DNA from: Chlorobiota bacterium | Lineage (GTDB): Bacteria > Bacteroidota > Ignavibacteria > OLB7 | Length of the DNA stretch: 64,000 nucleotides | Direction of reading: 5' to 3' | NCBI GenBank assembly: GCA_016710285.1 | Contig: JADJXR010000001.1 | Coordinates: 558,001 to 622,000 of the forward strand | Notes under the pieces: generated by a model | Told to the model about the DNA's origin: nothing | The model's database searches: none | The model's input: the letters and a program-made list of their open reading frames with translations, nothing else | Part shown: positions 54,426 to 63,715 of the stretch, piece after piece | How the letters are laid out: each line of letters opens with the position of its first letter | Position numbering within the stretch: position 1 is the first letter of the stretch | Program-made: the position numbers and the translations under genes

Positions 54426-54755
54426 TCAGCGTCGTGGCTTCGATTCTGTGGGCTGTTGGGCCGGGACCTCTGTCCAGTCAGGCCAGACGTTGGGCCATTG
54501 TGCCATCTTCCCCTCAATAAACTGCTTGGTGCTGTTGCAGCGGTCAAGCTCCGACTGGCGCGAGTTGATCTCGCTTTTCAATTGGCTGATTTCGCTTTCT
54601 CTCATGCGAATCTGCTCGTTCAGCGTGCGGTCCTCGGCCCGCAGCCGGCGCATTTCGGCAAGCTGTTCTTCGGTAATCATGCTGGTGCAGCCAGTCAGTA
54701 CCGAGAAGCAAGCGGCGGCAAGCATCAGCGCGCCTGCCTTTAATGTTCGGTTCAT
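54426..54755 (-). CDS. Small coiled-coil lipoprotein
   Basis: The 109-residue product starts at 54755 behind GGAGG. It has a lipoprotein signal with lipobox V-L-T-G-C (Cys near 22), a coiled coil of about 50 residues rich in Glu/Arg/Leu (E-E-Q-L-A-E-M-R-R-L-R-A) and a Pro-rich C-terminus. Lipid attachment in the inner or outer membrane is predicted. The function is not recognised. It is first in a two-gene unit with the LysM gene. Confidence 0.75.
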   Translation of the reverse strand: MNRTLKAGALMLAAACFSVLTGCTSMITEEQLAEMRRLRAEDRTLNEQIRMRESEISQLKSEINSRQSELDRCNSTKQFIEGKMAQWPNVWPDWTEVPAQQPTESKPRR

Positions 54756-55330
54756 GAATTGTGCCTCCGTTATCCGGTTGTATAATGTGGGATAGGAACT
54801 GTCAAAGAAGGACAGACGGTTTGGCCGGGATTGTTTTGCATCAAGCGAAGGCGTTATCACTACTCTATCGTGGTCTTCAACATGTGGATGCGGCTGGCGC
54901 ATCGCTATCGGTATCGTTGCTCATGTTCATCGGAAGGCCGCGCCAAATTAGGAAAAAAACGCTGCAATGCTACCCGGCACGGAGGTTCAACGGTGGAAAA
55001 ATTGAAGAAGTTAGCAGAAGCCACCTCAAGCAACCTTTTGTGGCAAACACCTGAAACAGCCGCCACCAGCGAAATATCAGGGAAAAGCGGTAGCGGATTC
55101 ACCACCCGCAGGCGGCACACATCGTGCAGCCGAACGCTGGCCATGCAAACAGCATCACCCCCCAATCCACCAACTTTTTTTTTGTGCAACTCAGAACTGT
55201 GGCCGCTTCTAACGGTTGGCGTGGCCGGTCGGGAATAGATTGAAAGAGTGGGCAAAGGGAAGCACATCCCGCACGCCCCACAACATTGGCCATGACATAC
55301 TCACCGGTCTTCCGGCAACCTATTCCCGAC
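54756..55330. other. 575-base divergent intergenic region
   Basis: The stretch separates the lipoprotein gene (minus) from the fibronectin-type gene (plus) and must hold both promoters. A run of nine or ten T at about 55168-55177 is visible. No ORF in it looks like a protein and no tRNA or strong hairpin is seen. Confidence 0.5.
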
Positions 55331-57133
55331 ATGAAAACACTACTGATCCATGCTACAGCTTTCCTGCTGATGACACTGGCAGCCATTGCGCAGCCAGCAC
55401 CAAACCAACCGCCAAACGGCGCAACCGACCTTGACATCAACGTCACCCTAGGCTGGCGACCGCTGAAAACCGCCGTTAGCTACGATGTTGAGATTTCCCT
55501 GAACGAGGCCTTCACCCAGATCTACAACGTGTTGGCAACGGAGGCCACCACAACCGAGGCCACCAATCTGAACTACTCCACCACCTACTATTGGCACGTC
55601 CGTGGGGTTGATTCAAGCGGTGAGGCTACGGCCTGGAGCGGCACGCAATCGTTCACCACGGTTGCCGCCACCGGAATCCCGCAGCCCCTTTCCCCAGCCG
55701 ACGGCGCAACCGATCAGCCCACCAGCGTTACCTTACAATGGAGCAGCGTTCCGGGGGTGGGGCAGTATGACGTGCAATGGAGCAGCGACCCCGCATTCCC
55801 TTCCGGAGCCGCGCAGTTGGCAACGGTTGGGGGAACCTCGCACCCGCTTCCTACGCTTGGATACGGGACAACAATCTACTGGCGCGTTCGCGTGGGGGCG
55901 GTTACGGCTGCGCCCGGTCCGTGGTCGCGGTATGCTGCGTTCTCCACTGGCTTCCCCGCTCCCGATCCGCTGGCCGCGCCGTTGCTGATTTCGCCAGCAC
56001 ATGGCCAAGCGAACCAGCCGGAATCGGTGACGTTGGTGTGGCACCACGTGGCCGCACAAGAACCGATCTACGACGTTGAGGTTGCCACCGATCCCACCTT
56101 CGCCACGGTTGCCTACTCCAACAGTGGATTGACCGACACAACCTACAGCCTAAGCAATCTTCCTGCCGGAGGAACCTACCACTGGCGCGTCCGTGCCGAC
56201 AATGGGGAAGTGGCCAGCGATTGGTCCGGAGTGTTCACCTTCTCCACCGCGCCGGAATCCCCCATCAGCCTGCTGGCTCCGCAGCTGCTAACCCCGCCGA
56301 ACGGCACCCCCAGCGCGCCACTTGTCGTCACGATGACGTGGGACAGCATCCCCGAGGCTGCCGACTACGAGGTCCAGATCGGCAAGGACCCGGCGTTCGA
56401 GGCGGTTGACACCACCCTTATCCGCAACACCGCATCGGCCGAGCTTGCCGGATTGCCAAACGCCACCACCTACCACTGGCGCGCCCGCGCACGGAACGGA
56501 GCCGCCAACAGCGCGTGGTCCCGCCCCTTCCGGTTTACCACCGAGGCCGAAGAACCCGCGCTCCCTTCCATGCCGCAGCTTACCGCCCCGCCCGACGGCT
56601 CCACCAACGTGATGAACCCCGTTCAGCTTCAGTGGAAAGGGGCAAGCAACGCCCAAAGCTACGTGGTGGAAATCTCGAGCAGTGGTGAGTTCGCCGGCGA
56701 GCAGACGAAGCTCTCCACCACCGCCGTTGCGCAGTATCTGGACACGTTGCCGGAAGGAACAAAGCAGTGGTGGCGGGTGCGCGGGGCAAACCAGTATGGC
56801 CAAAGCCAGCCAACCGCGCCCTGGACCTTCACCACCTTCACCAGCACGCCAACAGGGGTGGAAGCCGAGGAAGAAATGGCAATCGGATTGGATGCTCGCA
56901 TCTATCCAATCCCAACGTTCTCAACCATCACCATCCAGCTTCCCGAAGGGACGGCGCACGGAGCAAGCATCAAGCTGTTCACGGCCCAGGGAACGCAAGC
57001 GGCCGCAATGGAAATTGAGGCAGGGGGAACGGCAGCCACAATCGCAACCGAAACGATTCCGGCGGGCATCTACTGGTGCGTGGTTCGCGCCGCCGAAGGA
57101 ACCGCCACGCGAACAATCGTGATACTGAAATAG
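55331..57133 (+). CDS. Fibronectin type III-repeat T9SS cargo protein
   Basis: The 600-residue product starts at 55331 with a signal peptide (M-K-T-L-L-I-H-A-T-A, cleavage after I-A-Q). Five beta-sandwich domains of about 95 residues follow, each with the motif P-A-D/H-G-A-T ... V-T-L-Q-W ... Y-D-V-Q ... Y-x-W-R-V-R, typical of fibronectin III-like repeats. The last 75 residues are a T9SS sorting domain (I-Y-P-I-P ending I-V-I-L-K). It is a surface or secreted protein of unknown target. The subtilase gene follows 72 bases downstream, so they may be one unit. Confidence 0.85.
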   Translation: MKTLLIHATAFLLMTLAAIAQPAPNQPPNGATDLDINVTLGWRPLKTAVSYDVEISLNEAFTQIYNVLATEATTTEATNLNYSTTYYWHVRGVDSSGEATAWSGTQSFTTVAATGIPQPLSPADGATDQPTSVTLQWSSVPGVGQYDVQWSSDPAFPSGAAQLATVGGTSHPLPTLGYGTTIYWRVRVGAVTAAPGPWSRYAAFSTGFPAPDPLAAPLLISPAHGQANQPESVTLVWHHVAAQEPIYDVEVATDPTFATVAYSNSGLTDTTYSLSNLPAGGTYHWRVRADNGEVASDWSGVFTFSTAPESPISLLAPQLLTPPNGTPSAPLVVTMTWDSIPEAADYEVQIGKDPAFEAVDTTLIRNTASAELAGLPNATTYHWRARARNGAANSAWSRPFRFTTEAEEPALPSMPQLTAPPDGSTNVMNPVQLQWKGASNAQSYVVEISSSGEFAGEQTKLSTTAVAQYLDTLPEGTKQWWRVRGANQYGQSQPTAPWTFTTFTSTPTGVEAEEEMAIGLDARIYPIPTFSTITIQLPEGTAHGASIKLFTAQGTQAAAMEIEAGGTAATIATETIPAGIYWCVVRAAEGTATRTIVILK

Positions 57134-57205
57134 CGCAAGCCAACAGGCGAACATCATACCAGAAAAAAAGAACAGAGAAAGCCAATACAGAAAGGAGAAT
57201 ACACC

Positions 57206-60145
57206 ATGAAAACACCATCGCTACTTCGCCGGATTTGGATGGCTGCGCCGGTTGTTATTGCCCTGTTCGGTGCGTTGCCAGCCATTGCGCAATCGCCCGC
57301 GGGCCAGCCCGGGCCAACGCCGCTGGCACCGATTTACGCACGGTATATCGGCGCGGATAAATTGTGGCGCGCACCGTACAACCTTACCGGAAAAGGGGAC
57401 ACGCTTGGGCTGTTTGAATTTGCTGGCGGCCCACTGCTGTTCCACCCTGAGCTTCAGCACTTGGTCCCCCGTTCCAACCACGTTGCCCCCGAGGACCAGA
57501 AGCCGGACCTGCACGCCACGCAAGTGATAGGCGTGATAACGGGGAAAGGAATTGACGCAGCCCACCGGGGCGTTGCGCGGGATATCCATGCCGATTTCTA
57601 CATTGCCGACAACGGCGGCCCAAACCGTTTTTTGGCAGAAGTGGGCAAACGGAAATGGCGCGTCAGCAACCACTCCTACGGACCCGATTATGGATGGATC
57701 AACAAAAAAGGATTGTGGATTTGGGAAGGTGTCCGCGATGGCTCGCCAAACCAAGCCGACCGCGAGGACCCCGCGTTTGGCCACTACGGCCAGATGGCCC
57801 GCAGCATTGATTCGCTAATCAACAAGCTGCCGCAGCAGGTTGCTGTTTTTGCCGCAGGGAACCAGCGGGGGATTGGACCCGGCTCCGGCGAGAACTACAT
57901 CTATGCAAGCAACGACGGCCCACAAGGAGCGAACACCGCAACGGTGAAGCATCCCAAAAATGGCGGCACAAATGGATATGACGTGCTGAGCGGAATGGGA
58001 ACGGCAAAGAATGGGATTGTGGTGGGGGGCGTTGATTCCCTGAACCAATTATGGGCCAACAGCAACACCGGCCCAACCGACGACGGCCGCGTGAAACCCG
58101 ACGTGGTTGCCCTGGCAAGCGATGTTCCGCTAGTCTGCACAAACGGAAGCGTCAACAGTGGCTACAGCGTCCGCTCGGGAACCTCGTTTGCAGCCCCGGC
58201 GGTTGCGGGAACGCTGATGCTTCTGGATCAGTATTGGCAGAAGTTCAATCCCACAACTCCGTTTACCGCTGCGATTGCGCGTGGGCTGCTGATCCATACC
58301 GCACGCGACATTGATAAAATCGGTCCCGACTACCGCACCGGCTGGGGAAAAGTGGAGGCCAATACCGCCGCAGACCTTATCCAACATAACTCAACAAACA
58401 ACGGCTTCTCCATCCGGCAGGCGACGTTGAAGCAGGGGGAGACGTACGAGTTTTACATCAAGGCTTATTCTGGCGCACGGGTTCGGGCAACGATGGCATG
58501 GACCGATCCCCCCGCCGCCATTGCTTTAACACCAAACGGCAGGATCATCCTGAACGACCGAACGTCGAAGCTGGTGAACGATCTTGATATGCGGATGTAC
58601 CAGGTGTTCACCAACGGGACCGTCAAGACCGATGAATGGTTCTCGCCGTTCGTTCTTGACCCCGCAAAGCCAACCGAGGAAGCCGACCGGGGCGATAACG
58701 TGGTTGATAACGTTGAGCAGATTTACTTCCGTGCCAACAATGTCTATCTTCCCGGCAAATTCGACTACGTCTATAAAGTGGTGATCAAACACAAAGGGAC
58801 GCTTACCGGAGGGAAGCAAGATTTCGCGCTGCTGGTAAGCGGTGCTGCCGAGGTGCTGCTGCCACCAACCAACGTGAAAATTGCCACCGGAAGAATCGCG
58901 CCAAAAGGTGGGGCAGATTTTGCCGCCAACAGCGCGTTCGTAACGTGGGCTGGCGCGCCGGGCGCAACCCATTACGACGTCCGATACCGCATGGTTGGCA
59001 GCCCAACGTGGACGGCAATCAACAACGTCTCCAAAACGGAGGCGAAGCTCGATAACCTTCAAGCCGCCACCTACCAAGTGCAGGTGCGGGCGCGGCATGG
59101 GGCGGTGGTTAGCCCTTGGACCACGGTTGTGGAGTTCTACGGAAGCACGCCAGTACGGCCCGCCGAGGTCTGGATCACTCAGCAAAAAACCACCAGCGGG
59201 GTTGTGAACTGGTCCGCCGTGAGCGGCGCAACACAGTATGAGGTGAAATGGGCGCGGGTGGCCGGCGACAACACCGTGTTGGGAGGATGGTACAGCAAGG
59301 TGGTGAACGGAACTTCCACAACCATCAGCAACCTGTATCCGGACCAGTATTACGCCGTCTATGTCCGCACAAAATATCCGAACAACTTGCTGAGCGATTA
59401 CAGCGATGGCGTTGGTTTCTGGACATCGCTTGATTGCAACAGCTACGAGCCAAACAACACCGCGCTGGACGCACGCAAAATCCGCGTGGGGGATTACGCC
59501 GATGGAAAGATTTGCAAGGGGGACAAGGAAGATTGGTTCATCATCTACAACCCCAGCGGATTGAAGAATCTGCAGGTGACGTTCTACGCCCACTCCAAGC
59601 CATTGAAGCTGACGATCTACCGCCAGCCGATCAACGGCGGTACCATTAGCGTGGTGCCAAACACCACCATCACCAACAACGGAACGCAGAGTGTGAAGGT
59701 GAACAACGCCGATTTTGCCACCTACAACTACTACGTGCAGGTGTGGGTCAACGACCCGAATATCACCTTCAGCGATACCGAGCCATACACGATTATCGCC
59801 ACCACCAAAGCAACCCCCTACCAAGCCCACTGGGGTGACGGCGCGCCAACACCTTCCGCCAAACCAATCGCTGGGGAAACGGAGCAGGAACGTGGCGGAA
59901 TCCAACTCTATCCCAACCCGGCCACCAGCAACGCCACGGTGAGCTTCAACGGAGTCCCTTCCGGGAGCAATGTCCGGCTGAGGGTGTATGATGCCAGTGG
60001 CAGCGTGGCATACTCCGCCCAGGGGGTTGTCTCCCCAATCGGCACCATCCTTCTGCCAACCGAAGGCTTGCCAGCGGGGGCGTACATGGTGGAAGCAATT
60101 GCCAACAACCAGCGGCTAACGTCACGGCTGATGGTGGCACGATAA
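57206..60145 (+). CDS. Subtilisin-like (S8) T9SS cargo protease, Glu at the catalytic Asp site
   Basis: The 979-residue product has a signal peptide (cleavage after A-I-A-Q), a subtilase domain (about 40-395), two fibronectin III-like domains (about 555-745), a prepeptidase-C-like domain (about 745-870) and a T9SS sorting domain at the end. Catalytic His103 (D-L-H-A-T-Q-V), oxyanion Asn219 (A-A-G-N-Q) and Ser327 (S-G-T-S-F-A-A-P) are clear. At the expected catalytic Asp the sequence reads L-G-L-F-E-F-A-G-G, with Glu71. Activity is therefore uncertain. It may be co-transcribed with the fibronectin gene upstream. A hairpin lies behind the gene. Confidence 0.88.
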   Translation: MKTPSLLRRIWMAAPVVIALFGALPAIAQSPAGQPGPTPLAPIYARYIGADKLWRAPYNLTGKGDTLGLFEFAGGPLLFHPELQHLVPRSNHVAPEDQKPDLHATQVIGVITGKGIDAAHRGVARDIHADFYIADNGGPNRFLAEVGKRKWRVSNHSYGPDYGWINKKGLWIWEGVRDGSPNQADREDPAFGHYGQMARSIDSLINKLPQQVAVFAAGNQRGIGPGSGENYIYASNDGPQGANTATVKHPKNGGTNGYDVLSGMGTAKNGIVVGGVDSLNQLWANSNTGPTDDGRVKPDVVALASDVPLVCTNGSVNSGYSVRSGTSFAAPAVAGTLMLLDQYWQKFNPTTPFTAAIARGLLIHTARDIDKIGPDYRTGWGKVEANTAADLIQHNSTNNGFSIRQATLKQGETYEFYIKAYSGARVRATMAWTDPPAAIALTPNGRIILNDRTSKLVNDLDMRMYQVFTNGTVKTDEWFSPFVLDPAKPTEEADRGDNVVDNVEQIYFRANNVYLPGKFDYVYKVVIKHKGTLTGGKQDFALLVSGAAEVLLPPTNVKIATGRIAPKGGADFAANSAFVTWAGAPGATHYDVRYRMVGSPTWTAINNVSKTEAKLDNLQAATYQVQVRARHGAVVSPWTTVVEFYGSTPVRPAEVWITQQKTTSGVVNWSAVSGATQYEVKWARVAGDNTVLGGWYSKVVNGTSTTISNLYPDQYYAVYVRTKYPNNLLSDYSDGVGFWTSLDCNSYEPNNTALDARKIRVGDYADGKICKGDKEDWFIIYNPSGLKNLQVTFYAHSKPLKLTIYRQPINGGTISVVPNTTITNNGTQSVKVNNADFATYNYYVQVWVNDPNITFSDTEPYTIIATTKATPYQAHWGDGAPTPSAKPIAGETEQERGGIQLYPNPATSNATVSFNGVPSGSNVRLRVYDASGSVAYSAQGVVSPIGTILLPTEGLPAGAYMVEAIANNQRLTSRLMVAR

Positions 60146-60175
60146 CGGAGAAACCCGCACCGGGGAACACCAGAT

Positions 60176-60208
60176 GCGCGGGGGTTGCCAATCTGGCGGC
60201 CCCCGCGC
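60176..60208 (+). terminator. Hairpin after the subtilase gene
   Basis: A 9-bp stem (GCGCGGGGG at 60176-60184 with CCCCCGCGC at 60200-60208) lies 31 bases after the stop. There is no T-run, so termination strength is uncertain. Confidence 0.55.
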
Positions 60209-60365
60209 ACTGCGTTGCGCCGTGGGTTGGCGCAAATCGCTTATGTTGCCAACCACTGACTGATACGCTCACCAGATTCCGATGCGCTGCAATCCGAAGT
60301 TGATGACAGATATTGACTCACGTTGTAGCTCCCAATCCTTCCATATGATGTTGCCCGCTGCTGCC

Positions 60366-60959
60366 ATGAGATTACTGCCTATCGCTCTCTTCCTTCTTCT
60401 TGTTGGCTGCGATGCCGGCAAAAGCCCTTCCACCGGAACCGCGACTGGAACCGCGAAGGCTGCCCGCCCGGCGTGGCTTCTTCCGGCAATGGTGGATAGC
60501 GTCCGATTGGCGATGGAGCAGGGGGAACGCACCGGCGATGTCCCCGTTGGCGCGTGTGTGGTGGTGGGGACTGGGGCCGGGCGGATCATCACCACCGGGC
60601 ACAACACCACGCTGTCCGAGGGCAACGCTGCGGGCCATGCCGAAATCAACGCACTCACGAAGGCGATTGCGGCGGTTGGCGGGGCCAAAAATTTCTCGGC
60701 CATCCCCCGCGACAGCATCTTCCTTATCACCTCCTTTGAACCATGCCCAATGTGTGCCGGGGCAATCGCGTTATGGAACATCCCCCCTTCGCAGGTCGCC
60801 GTTTTTCTTCCCAAACTCCCCGAATGGAAAACGCCGGAGCTTCAGGCGGTCCAGCGGCTACGCGATGGCTGGGTTCTTACCGGCGACGACACCTTGCAGA
60901 TTGAGTTCTTCTGCCGCCACGCCAGTTTCCGCGAAGCCTTCCCCCACAAGTGCCGATAG
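60366..60959 (+). CDS. Lipoprotein of the nucleoside/cytidine deaminase family
   Basis: From the ATG at 60366 the 197-residue protein begins with a lipoprotein signal (M-R-L-L-P-I-A-L-F-L-L-L-V-G-C, Cys15 in an L-V-G-C lipobox) and a Thr/Gly/Ser-rich linker. It continues as a zinc-dependent deaminase of the TadA/guanine-deaminase type with G-H-A-E-I-N (His91, Glu93) and E-P-C-P-M-C (Cys127, Cys130). Such enzymes are normally cytoplasmic. In-frame ATGs upstream (60345, 60348) would only lengthen the signal. The substrate could be a nucleoside or base outside the cytoplasm, but this is inferred. The protein has Cys and His near its end as well (C-R-H). Confidence 0.8.
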   Translation: MRLLPIALFLLLVGCDAGKSPSTGTATGTAKAARPAWLLPAMVDSVRLAMEQGERTGDVPVGACVVVGTGAGRIITTGHNTTLSEGNAAGHAEINALTKAIAAVGGAKNFSAIPRDSIFLITSFEPCPMCAGAIALWNIPPSQVAVFLPKLPEWKTPELQAVQRLRDGWVLTGDDTLQIEFFCRHASFREAFPHKCR

Positions 60960-61110
60960 TTGACCCCACCCCCCGATTGCATCGGGGCAACAACCGGCCT
61001 TCGCCAAACCACCCGCCAACTTCCTCCCCTTCCCCGCCTCTTCCTTGCTCCCCGCAAATATTCCCCCCCAAACCTGATCTTCGTCATATCGAAATAATCT
61101 CTCCGGGGAA

Positions 61111-61160
61111 TGTGATGTAGATCACAAAACAGCCCTTGCCAAAGGGTATAGATTGCCACC
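61111..61160 (+). promoter_or_regulatory. CRP/FNR-family operator and -10 element before the ba3 oxidase genes
   Basis: TGTGA-TGTAGA-TCACA (61111-61126) is a perfect match to the CRP consensus TGTGA-N6-TCACA. TATAGA at 61147-61152 is a good -10 hexamer, placing the start near 61160 and the operator centre at about -41.5, the class II activator position. There is no separate -35 element. The 60960-61202 gap contains no other gene. Confidence 0.65.
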
Positions 61161-61202
61161 GATTTCTTACCAACTATCAACCATTCTACGGGGGATTGCA
61201 CC

Positions 61203-61364
61203 ATGCAACAGACTCGGTTTGATTCCGGCGCTGCGGTCGGATCGGGGAACCAACCGGAGGAGAAGTTTGTGCCGAAAGGGGCCATTACCTTCTTTCTGCT
61301 TCTTCTGGTGGCGTACACGCTGATGTGGTTCAGCATCTACTTCGACATGCTTTCACGGAGGTGA
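61203..61364 (+). CDS. Cytochrome c oxidase subunit IIa (ba3-type), 53 residues
   Basis: A short protein (M-Q-Q-T-R-F-D-S start) has an N-terminal disordered segment and one membrane helix (about 28-47: I-T-F-F-L-L-L-L-V-A-Y-T-L-M-W). This is the form of the small subunit IIa of ba3-type oxidases. The stop overlaps the region of the subunit II start (TGATGATG), so translation is coupled. The short size alone would make it doubtful, but position and helix fit well. Confidence 0.8.
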   Translation: MQQTRFDSGAAVGSGNQPEEKFVPKGAITFFLLLLVAYTLMWFSIYFDMLSRR

Positions 61365-61366
61365 TG

Positions 61367-61924
61367 ATGGACAAGTACGAACAACGCGCCGTAATCGGCG
61401 GGGGCCTTCTGATGGCCATTTTCTTTGTTGCTGTGGTGATTGCCGCCACAGGGTTTGGGGTAACGGTTCCCACCTGCATCGTGGATGTGAAGCCGTTCAA
61501 ACATGGGCAGCTTATCAAGTTGAGCGACCGGCATTACGAGCTTCATGCCGTGGCCAAGATGTGGTCCTTCGATCCGCCGGAAGTGACGATTCCCCCGGGA
61601 AGCCGGCTTGACATCTTCCTTACTTCGCCCGACGTTGCCCACGGCTTCAATATCGAGAAGACGAACATCAATCTTATGGCCATTCCGGGCCAAGTGACCT
61701 ACGCCAGCCTCACGTTCGACCAAAATGAGTGGGGGAATTTTCGGCTGTTCTGCCACGAGTACTGCGGCATGAACCACCATGCCATGCAAGGATGGATTAA
61801 GGTTTGGCCAGCCGCTGCGCTTGGCACCACAAACCAGCCAATCCAGCAACCAGCAGCCGCAGCTGCGCCCGCAGCACAACCCGCCGACACAGCAAGCAAA
61901 CAACCGAACGGAGGTACACACTGA
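61367..61924 (+). CDS. Cytochrome c oxidase subunit II (ba3-type, CuA)
   Basis: The 185-residue protein starts with one membrane helix (about 8-28) and a cupredoxin domain carrying the CuA site: His92 (V-A-H-G-F-N-I), then Cys129, Glu131, Cys133, His137 and Met140 in F-C-H-E-Y-C-G-M-N-H-H-A-M. The Ala/Pro/Gln-rich C-terminal tail is unstructured. The start at 61367 is preferred because the GGAGGTGAT ribosome-binding site ends at a proper distance. It overlaps subunit I by one base (TGATG). Confidence 0.93.
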   Translation: MDKYEQRAVIGGGLLMAIFFVAVVIAATGFGVTVPTCIVDVKPFKHGQLIKLSDRHYELHAVAKMWSFDPPEVTIPPGSRLDIFLTSPDVAHGFNIEKTNINLMAIPGQVTYASLTFDQNEWGNFRLFCHEYCGMNHHAMQGWIKVWPAAALGTTNQPIQQPAAAAAPAAQPADTASKQPNGGTH

Positions 61925-63633
61925 TGAGTCTTCGCCAAACAGCAATGAGCCTTGATCGCGGGCTGAAACGGCTGACGTTAATCCAACTTGCGGTGCCAAT
62001 GGCCCTGCTGATTGTTGGCATCGGCGGCGGCCTGTTGCAGACGCTGATGCGTGCCGGCATTATCAAATCGCCGTCGGCATTGGGATTGGAGTATTACCAG
62101 GGGCTGACGCTCCATGGCATTATCAACGCGATTGTCTTCACCACATTTTTTGCCGTGGCGTTTGGCAACGCGTTGGTGAGTTATTCGCTTCGTGTGGCCA
62201 TCAATCTGAAAATTGCGTGGCTGGCAAACTGGCTGATGCTGGTGGGCACCGTGATGGTTGCCGCAATGGTGTTTGCCGGGGAAGGCTCCGTTCTGTACAC
62301 CTTCTATCCCCCGCTGAAAGCGCATCCGGTTTTCTACGCCGGGCTGGCGTTGTTTGTGGTGGGAAGCTGGGTGGCGTTCTGGAACTGGATTCCGCTGTAC
62401 CTGCAATGGCGGCGCGAGCATCCGGGCCAGAAGACCCCGCTGGCGGTGGTTGGCATCTTCACCACGTTCATCGTCTGGCAGATCTGCACGGTTCCGGTGG
62501 CGTACGAGGTGATCGTGCTGCTGCTTCCGTGGTCGCTTGGGTGGACCGATACCATCAACATCGAGTTCGCACGGACGCTGTTCTGGTTCTTCGGCCACCC
62601 GTTGGTGTACTTCTGGTTGCTTCCGGCCTACGTGATGTTCTACACCATGCTTCCCAAATTGGCCGGCGGCAAACTGTTCAGCGACCGCGCCGGACGGCTT
62701 GCGCTGATGATCTTTATCATCCTCTCCATCCCCGTTGGTGCCCACCATCAGTTTGCCGAGCCGGGGATTGGCGCGCAGTGGAAGCTGCTCCACTCCTTCC
62801 TGACGCTTGGCGTAACCATTCCCAGCTTCATCACCGCCTTCACCATGGCGGCTTCGTTGGAGTATGCGGGGCGGCAGCGTGGGGCAAAAGGGCTGCTGAA
62901 TTGGTTCGGGAAGCTCCCGTACTTCCAGGCCGACAACTACATGTTTGCCTATCTGTTCGTGGGGTTGGTGATCTTCTTCTTTGGGGGAATCACCGGAATC
63001 ATCAACGCTTCCTACAACCTGAACAACGTGGTCCACAACACCGCCTGGATGCCAGGGCATTTCCACATGACGGTGGCCGGGCCGGTCTTCCTTGCGTTCA
63101 TTGGGATGAGCCTGTACATGGTCCAAAAGATGACCGGGAAAAAGATCAAAGGGAAGCTGGCACTGGCCGTCCCCTACCTTTGGATGATCGGCATCGCAAT
63201 CTTCTCCACCGGATTGATGCGTGGCGGGCTTCATGGCGAACCACGCCGCACCAACATGGGCCTTACCTATCTGAACCCAGAAAGCAGCCTGTATCAGCCG
63301 GAGTGGAAATTGTGGGTGATGATGACCGCAATCGGCGGGACGATCATGTTCCTGGCAATGGTCATCTACTTTGCGGTCTTCTTTGGCGCGCTGTTCGGGA
63401 AGAAGACCGAGGAAGAGGTTCTGGAATTCCCACTTAGCGAGGCGTACCACGACGAGAAGCCGGGGATCTTTGCAAACTTCAAGCCCTGGGTTATTGCGGC
63501 GATTATCCTGATTGTGGTCAGCTACACCCCGGTGCTGATTGACGTGATGCGAAGCACTGCCTACACCGCCCCGCCGTACGACCCGCACGTTCCATCCCAG
63601 CTCGCCAGTTCGAGCTTCCCCCCAACGTGGTGA
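61924..63633 (+). CDS. Cytochrome c oxidase subunit I (ba3-type)
   Basis: The 569-residue protein has about 13 membrane helices. Visible ligands are His in L-T-L-H-G-I-I-N (haem b), His and Tyr in G-H-P-L-V-Y-F-W (CuB; the Tyr may be cross-linked), the His pair G-A-H-H-Q (CuB) and His in M-P-G-H-F-H-M-T (haems). The pattern is that of B-type (ba3) haem-copper oxidases, which have high oxygen affinity. The enzyme reduces O2 to water and pumps protons. It shares an operon with subunits IIa and II, and a SCO gene follows after 82 bases. Confidence 0.94.
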   Translation: MSLRQTAMSLDRGLKRLTLIQLAVPMALLIVGIGGGLLQTLMRAGIIKSPSALGLEYYQGLTLHGIINAIVFTTFFAVAFGNALVSYSLRVAINLKIAWLANWLMLVGTVMVAAMVFAGEGSVLYTFYPPLKAHPVFYAGLALFVVGSWVAFWNWIPLYLQWRREHPGQKTPLAVVGIFTTFIVWQICTVPVAYEVIVLLLPWSLGWTDTINIEFARTLFWFFGHPLVYFWLLPAYVMFYTMLPKLAGGKLFSDRAGRLALMIFIILSIPVGAHHQFAEPGIGAQWKLLHSFLTLGVTIPSFITAFTMAASLEYAGRQRGAKGLLNWFGKLPYFQADNYMFAYLFVGLVIFFFGGITGIINASYNLNNVVHNTAWMPGHFHMTVAGPVFLAFIGMSLYMVQKMTGKKIKGKLALAVPYLWMIGIAIFSTGLMRGGLHGEPRRTNMGLTYLNPESSLYQPEWKLWVMMTAIGGTIMFLAMVIYFAVFFGALFGKKTEEEVLEFPLSEAYHDEKPGIFANFKPWVIAAIILIVVSYTPVLIDVMRSTAYTAPPYDPHVPSQLASSSFPPTW

Positions 63634-63715
63634 TTGACAACACGAAGTAACGGCTCCAGGGATCGTGAATTTTTTGCCGACAACAACGCACTATGGCCTA
63701 AGGGGGAGCAGGAAT

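Noticed and set aside
54905..55267. 120-residue ORF on the minus strand between the lipoprotein and fibronectin genes
   Set aside because: No ribosome-binding site, atypical composition, and it lies in a region that must hold divergent promoters.
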